NCBI RefSeq assembly: GCF_040869045.1 | Contig: NC_090323.1 | Span: 269,952,392-270,016,391, forward strand | Length of the DNA stretch: 64,000 nucleotides | Direction of reading: 5' to 3' | Source of the DNA: Eurosta solidaginis | Lineage: Eukaryota; Arthropoda; Insecta; Diptera; Tephritidae | Notes under the pieces: model-generated | Seen by the model: only the letters and a program-made list of their open reading frames with translations | Database searches by the model: none | Told to the model about the DNA's origin: nothing | Shown here: one piece after another, positions 57,740 to 64,000 of the stretch | Numbering within the stretch: the first letter of the stretch is position 1 | Layout: every line of letters starts with the position of its first letter | Translations under genes and position numbers: made by a program

Positions 57740-59575
57740 CTTAAGTATTTTTATACTCAGCTGAGCAGTGCTCACAGAGTATATTAACTTTTTTTCGCAT
57801 AACGGTAATCCGTAACGGCATAAACTAATGGAGATAGATATAGACTTCTATATATCAAAATGATCTGGGCGAAAACAGAAATACATTTAGCCATGTCCGT
57901 CCGTACGTCCGTCCGTAAACACGATAATTTCAGTAAATTTTGAGGTATCTTGATGAAATTTGGTATGTAGGTTCCTGGGTGCTCATCTCAGATCGCTGTT
58001 TAAACTGAACGATATCGGACTACAACCACGCCCACTTTTTCGATATCAAAAGTTTCGAAAAACCAAAAAAGTGCGATAATTCATTACCAAAGACGAATAA
58101 AGCGATGAGACTTGGTAGGTGCGTTGACCATATGACCCAAAATAGAAAATTAGTAAAATTTTGGACAATGGGCGTGGCACCGCCCACTTTTAAAAGAAGG
58201 TAATTTAAAAGTTTTGCAAGCTGTAATTTCGCAGTCGTTGATTGAAGATATCATGATGAAATTTGGCAGGCACGTTACTCCTATTACTATATGTACGCTT
58301 AATAAAAATTATCAAAATCGGATGAATAACACGCCCATTTTTAAAACAAAATTTTTTTAAGTAAAATTTTAACAAAAAATTTAATATCTTTACAGTATAT
58401 AAGTAAATTATGTCAGCATTTAACTCCAGTAATGAAATGGTGCAACAAAATACAAAAATAAAATAAAATTTCAAAATGGGCGTGGCTCCGCCCTTTTTCA
58501 TTTAATTAGTCTAGAATACTTTTAAGTCCATAAGTCGAACACAAATTTACGTATCCCTGTGAAATTTGGTAGGTACATAGATTCTATGACGATAACTGTG
58601 TGAAAATGGGCGGAATCGGTTGAAGCCACGCCCAGTTTTTATACACAGTCGACCGTCTGTCCTTCCGCTCGACCATTAACACAATATCTTGTTGACCAAA
58701 AATCGATATATCTTTACTAAACTTAGTTCACTTACTTATCTGAACTCACTTTAACCTGGTGTAAAAAATGGCCGAAATCCGACTATGACCGCGCCCACTT
58801 TTTCTATATCGAAAATTACGAAATATGAAAAAAATGCCATAATTCTGTACCAAACATGAAAAAAGAGATGAAAAATGGTAATTGAATTGGTTTATTGACG
58901 CAAAATATAACTTTAGAAAAAACTTTGTAAAATAGGTGTGATACCTACCATATTAAGTAGAAGAAAAGAAAAAGTTCTGGAGGGCGAAATCAAAAGCACT
59001 TGGAATCTTGGCAGGAATGCTGTTCGTGGTATGACATATATAAATAAATTAGCGGTACCCGACAGATGATGTTCTGGGTCACCCTGGTCCACATTTTGGT
59101 CAATATCTCGAAAACGCCTTCACATATATAAGGGCCACTCCCTTTTAAAACTCTCATTAAGACCTTTAATTTGATACCCATATCGTAAAAACACATTCTA
59201 GAGTCACCCTCGTCCACCTTTATAGCGATATCTCGAAAAGGCGCCCACCTATACAACTAAGGCCCACTACGTTTTAAATAATCATTAACTCCTTTCATTT
59301 GATACCCATATCGTACACGCGCATTGTAGAGTCACCCCTGCTCCACCTTTATGGCGATATCTCGAAAAGGTGTCCACCTATAGAACTAAAGCACACTCCC
59401 TTTTAAAATACTCATTAACACCTTTCATTTGATACCCATGTCACACAAACACATTCCAGGCTTACCCTAGGTTCAGTTTCCTGCATTGTGATTTTCCCTT
59501 ATTTTGTCTCTCTCAGCTCTCAGCTGAGTGTGTAATGTTCGGTTACACCCGAACTTAGCCTTCCTTACTTGTTTT
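57740..59575 (+). repeat. Full-length copy of a large minisatellite-bearing interspersed repeat
   Basis: It starts near TTTTATACTCAGCTGAGC and ends GTTCGGTTACACCCGAACTT then CTTACTTG. The interior contains GTCCGTCCGTACGTCCGTCC, repeated blocks of the form CGCCCACTTTT (58029, 58181, 58794) and, at the right, tandem units of about 130 bp with CCACCTTTATAGCGATATC (59214 and 59343). CTCAGCTGAG occurs at both ends. No coding capacity was found. Other copies are at 3575-4350 and 15235-15795. It may be a DINE/Helentron-like non-autonomous element. Confidence 0.7.
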
Positions 59576-60732
59576 TTTTTTTTGGTCCCTCGAGAAAATA
59601 TGTCGTGCTTTTGAATTAGGGATATTGGCGCCAGGGTCAAGCTAAGGTTAGTTTTCTAAGGCTATTTTGTGAAATCTGTCTGGCGCTGCAAAACTTCTGA
59701 TGGAAACATTGATAGTGTCGAGGAATGTACTGCTATAAATAGTTATGAACTTATATAATGATGTGCTAACAGGACTTCAAATTGGTATTACACTAACCAA
59801 CTCGGCTTCCAAGGAATTCGTTTCAATATCGTGAATTCCCACATTTTGCCCTTTTTAGCTCTGCACTAGATTTTGCTATGAGGTCAGCTTTTTCCTTGAA
59901 ACTACGACAGGTATTGGAATGCAAATGCAAGGATAAAAAATATACACATCCACTATGATGTTGAAAAATTGTCAACTTTTTAACCACAAATCGGCGCCAA
60001 AAGCCGAAACTCTAGAGATAGAACAGATAGCAATTAATTCTGAATAGAGCGTAAGTTTTAGCATTCTCTCCTCTGATGGGAATACTCTTTGAAGCTTAAT
60101 GAGAGTATAAGGAATATAGACGATTCTTTGGCGAACAAGGTTTCGGTACGCTTAGACTTTGGCCCTTTTTTTCTTGAATGTTGTAGGCAGCGCACTGCCT
60201 TCAAGTGGTCCAATGAAACCAAGCTAATCCTGTTAATTTTATTTAGCGCCTTAGGAACTCAACTTTCTCTTCTATAAAACTTTCTCCAGAAGATGTTTTG
60301 ACTTAAGACAAGCATTCCAGCTTAAAGAAAGCATTCGCAAGGTCTTATCGACGTGAGTGGCGCTTCTAAAATTCTAAAGAGAAAACACGGTTACTGTTCA
60401 TGTTGGAGCGGTCGCCGCTTGACTCACAGCTTTACTGAAAATCTGTGCTCATATCGAGGCTTCAACATAAACACTGTAGTGGCGCTTGTAGCAAAATAAT
60501 CATTCCAGTTTAGTTTCCTTACTAATTTATTTTTTTTTTGTACAAGACCTAAGCCACACAAATTTGCTATTAATATATTTTTTTGGACGTTTATCTACAC
60601 GTTTTTCTATCTCCTACTGCTATGCTATTTTTACTAATTATTACTATATTACTTATATATATTTACTACAAATAGGTTATTCTACCATATTAATAATTAT
60701 TTATTAAACATATATGCTAATATATTTAAAAT
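59576..60732. other. Non-coding stretch
   Basis: A frame at 60089-60277 lacks a domain. Poly-T runs lie near 59570 and 60530. Confidence 0.3.
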
Positions 60733-61580
60733 TTGAAACTTGGAATATAGTTCAGAACCCGACGACAATGCAATAATAAGAAAAAAATCGCCGCTAGGTG
60801 GCGCAAGGATCAGGATATTCACAAAAATCGTATTTGTGGTCCGATTTGGAACACATAACACATACATGAATAGAAGACGGCCTATGATGTCCGATTTAGC
60901 TCATATTTGGAACAAATATTACATACAGTCCGGTAGAAGTGGCATCAAAATATTTTGGAGTTGGAGGAGGGACAAGCATACGTGGCGCAGAGTCGAGTAA
61001 AGTCTTCGGAAGGATTATGTATTGAGGACTTAGATTGTAACAAATTGTCAAGAAGCAGTCCTTGGAATAATGAGTCAATAAATGAACTAAATGGAATGAG
61101 AAATAATACGCAAAATTAAATAAAGACTAAAAACCTGAAAATAAAATAATTAAAAAAAAAATTTGAGTTAAACGGTTTTATTGAAAACAATACTTACATG
61201 AAGTAATAATACTAACAGCTAGAAAATAATTAGGTAGGTCCTAGGTACTAGTCATCACACTCCTCATCAGTCTAGGGCGTTGATCAGACAATTAAATAAA
61301 AGCCTTGGACGCATAAAATTTCTATTGATAGTCATAAGTAAGACCAAACGAACCTTAATCAGGTTATGCTACGATTCACATTTTTAGAAATTTCACGCGC
61401 CCAACGCTTTTATTTAATTGTCTAATCAACACCCTAGATTGATGAGGAGCGTAATGACTAGTACCTAGGACCTACCTAATTATTTTCTAGCTTTTAGTAT
61501 TATTATTACTTCATGTAGGTATTGTTTTCGATAAAACCGTTTAACTTAAACATTTTTTTTTAATTATTTTATTATTTTAT
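60733..61580 (+). mobile_element. Composite foldback element (copy 2)
   Basis: It starts at TTGAAACTTGGAATATAG, has one CTCF-like core (CGCCGCTAGGTGGCGC at 60789) and about one minisatellite unit. The same spacer as copy 1 follows (ATATTTTGGAGTTG, CATACGTGGCGCAGAGTCGA), then the palindrome with arms at about 61136-61310 and 61399-61580. The loss of array units relative to 10096-11320 suggests contraction of the minisatellite. No target duplication was identified. Confidence 0.75.
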
Positions 61581-62852
61581 GTATCCAATATTATTGTTTA
61601 CCCTGACATTTATCTTTACGTGTTTTTGAATTTCAATGAAAATCACTCTACTCGCGATGATTAAGCATAAAAATTATGATATTGGAAAATTTCCGCAAAG
61701 AGCGGCTTAGCTGAAGCTATGATTGCGGTAGTTCGTGCTCTTTGGTTTTGGACAAGCAGACACTGAACATCGTTTTTTAACGTTTCGAAAATTTATAGTC
61801 TAAAGTGTGACTCACGTGTTCAAACTTTTATTAAAAATTTAAAGTCGTTTTAATTCGCGGAAAATATTTGCGATAATCGCGATTCAAAAATTTAATGGAT
61901 GCGCATATTTAATAAATTTCTAAACCTACGAAATCCATTATACATCTTTAATGGGAAAAGGTTCCCGAAACGAGGATGCAATCATCATCACTATCATCGC
62001 TTCAGAGGACGAGGTTTGGCAGCTTTTTCTACATCCCGTCAAGCATTTGGATGCCGCATATTTTTTTTAGTTGTGCGCAAGACAGTTAAGTTAAATGTCA
62101 GAATTTCATATAGTTTTGGACTTTTGCTTAAATTTTTCTAAGATACAAGATATCTAATATTTATTTTAGTTTTCTGAAAAATTCTCTTTGTCTGTTTCTA
62201 AAAACAGAAAAATTCGAAATTTGCATAAAAATAAATTCTTCTTAAAAATGTGGATAAAGAAAATGTTAAATATATCATAAACGTACATACGTTTAATCAT
62301 GTACATACATACATAAGCATATAAAAAGTTGAGTGCCTACCTAAGTATTTTCTAACTTGAAGAAGAAGAAGCAGAAATATTATAAGTATACCTAAATTGT
62401 TAATTAGTTTAGTATTTAGTATACACCTGCTTGTATATATGTACATATTTTAGTGTTTTTGCTTTGCTCCGATAGAGAAAGAATTAAAATATTTTTTTTT
62501 TTTTTTGAAACTTTGCTAAAAATACGTAAAATAGAAGTTTAGGATTGGATGTTTTCTTTTCAATTAGTATGGAATTTGAAAATTTAAATAATTAATGTGT
62601 TAGTGTACCAAATTAGTAAGCTTTGCATTATTTTAAATGCGATACAGTTCTAATTGCGAAACTTATCGCATGCGATTTCGGACGCAATATAAATTGCAGG
62701 CGTTTGTTATAATCTCATTTTAATGTTGAGTGACATATGTATATCATTTCGAACCTGTGAAACGAAAGGGAAATAAATAAGTGCTAATGAAGAACATTTT
62801 TAATCGAAAACAACAACAATAACCATGTATTTCGTTTTCAGTCATCATTTTA
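61581..62852. other. Non-coding stretch
   Basis: AT-rich. A frame at 61899-62141 has no recognisable domain. Confidence 0.3.
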
Positions 62853-62860
62853 GTTCCAGG

Positions 62861-63826
62861 CAGTGATGCCAGGTTAGCCTTTTCGAGGCTAGATTTAGCC
62901 TTTTTTTGCCTTTAGCCTCGAAATTTTGTATTTAGCTACGTGACTTTTTTCTAGCCTTTTTTACTCCGAATATATTTTTAAAAATTTCTAAAATAAAATA
63001 ATTTCAATAGTTCCTGTGAACACCTAATACCTAATAATATGAGTTCTCTACAAAAGATTCTTTTTGTGCTAAAAATTCGTTGAAAATTTCAAAGCCAGAT
63101 GTATTTTCTTACTTTGAAAAAGAGAAGTATAGTTTTTCTTCAAGTCAAATAGCATTAATAGAGCTGCAGTGGCGAAAACTTATAACTATACAATGGAAAA
63201 TGTACACTCCACAATGGAATTGTGGTCGGAAGTGCGAGAACATAAAAATGCATTAAACGAACCTTCTTTTTTAGAACTTGTCGAATTCATATTTAGTTTT
63301 TTAGTATTACCACTCAGTAACGCGGAGGTTGAAAGAGTTTTTAGTGGCATGAAAATTCTGAAAACTAAATTAAGGAACAAACTAAAAATTAAAATGCTTA
63401 ATGCGCTGCTTAATATTAGATGCTCCTTAAAACGCTTATCTAAATGTTGTAATAACTTTGAAATTACCTATGATCTCATATCTATGGTAAATAGCCAAAC
63501 TTTATACCCAGACATAAGCTCTTCTGATTCTTTAGACGGGGAATATTTTATATAAATAATTAGTTTGTAATATTTTGGTTGTGTATATACACATATGCAA
63601 TCATTAAAAGTAATTCCATGTGCTAGTCAAAGAAAATGTGCCTGATATGTTTTGAAACAGGAAGTTATGCTTAAGTTATGTTTATAAGTTTTTTTATAAA
63701 AAAAATTTAATGAATTAACCAACAAATTTCTGGCCTTTTTTTAGCTTCTTTTTTTCTAAATTTAGCCTTTGCTAACCTTTTTTTTGCCAATTTAGCTTCT
63801 TTTTTTTGCACCACCTGGCAACACTG
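62861..63826 (+). mobile_element. Internally deleted hAT transposon (966 bp) with perfect 8-bp duplication
   Basis: The ends CAGTGATGCCAGGT and the complement of CAGTGTTGCCAGGT are 14-bp inverted repeats with one mismatch. GTTCCAGG is duplicated at 62853-62860 and 63827-63834. Sub-terminal TTTAGCC motifs recur at both sides, as expected for hAT transposase binding regions. The only coding remnant is the transposase C-terminus. Confidence 0.93.
63169..63555 (+). pseudogene. hAT transposase C-terminal dimerisation domain
   Basis: The 128-codon frame contains ELVEFIFSFLVLPLSNAEVE followed by RVFSGMKILKTKLRN and MLNALLNIR, the conserved hATC dimerisation motif. Upstream, LQWRKL in a shifted frame (about 63163) is also hAT-like. 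The DDE catalytic core and BED zinc finger are absent, so it cannot transpose by itself. Its frame is intact over the domain to a natural stop. Confidence 0.85.
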
Positions 63827-64000
63827 GTTCCAGGTCCTCTGCTGAAAGATCTTTCAACTTTGGAGCGTGAGCGGTGAGTTTTTATTGTTTTTGTTATTTC
63901 TCCCATTCTTTTTTTGTTGGTGAGCGAATAGATATTAAAATATTAATTTCTCTTTCGATGTGGTTTCTAACTATGATAATAGTGGTGTTGCTATATTCGT

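Overview
This 64 kb window looks like AT-rich, transposon-dominated intergenic DNA from a higher fly. A tephritid fruit fly is my best guess, based on my memory of several interspersed repeats, so that identification is inference. I see no intact host protein-coding gene, rRNA or convincing tRNA gene. Almost everything that can be named is a mobile element or its remains, often nested.

Left part (1-16 kb): a possible LINE 3' end abuts the 5' part of a Ty3/Gypsy element of the CsRn1 type on the minus strand (512-2250). Next come a fragment of a minisatellite-bearing repeat (3575-4350), an RTE-like LINE remnant (4370-5470), a 397-bp retroposon with 11-bp target duplications (5826-6222), pyrimidine-rich tracts and a 408-bp MITE (9003-9410). 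A composite foldback element (10096-11320) carries a 117-bp minisatellite whose core resembles a CTCF site. It lies between two inverted copies of a TTATCGA-rich repeat. A tRNA-derived SINE at 13723-14251 is split by a 207-bp MITE with 8-bp duplications.

Middle (16-35 kb): a nearly complete CsRn1-type LTR retrotransposon (15856-20938) has both LTRs, a GTAGC duplication, a primer site and a polypurine tract, but gag and pol are broken. LINE scraps, MITEs and more TTATCGA repeats follow. An RTE-like LINE (32735-34840) is cut by a 786-bp Helitron-like insertion (33215-34000). The uninterrupted LINE sequence can be read across the two junctions.

Right part (35-64 kb): further LINE and SINE remnants, a 1.07-kb inverted-repeat element with an internal tandem repeat and a nested SINE (45478-46546), several MITEs, a full copy of the minisatellite-bearing repeat (57740-59575), a second foldback copy (60733-61580) and an internally deleted hAT element with perfect 8-bp duplications (62861-63826).

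The most unusual item is a 1.4-kb terminal-inverted-repeat element at 51942-53337. Its only recognisable gene is a three-exon MADF/BESS-type protein, with no transposase. It resembles the accessory half of a PIF/Harbinger transposon travelling alone.
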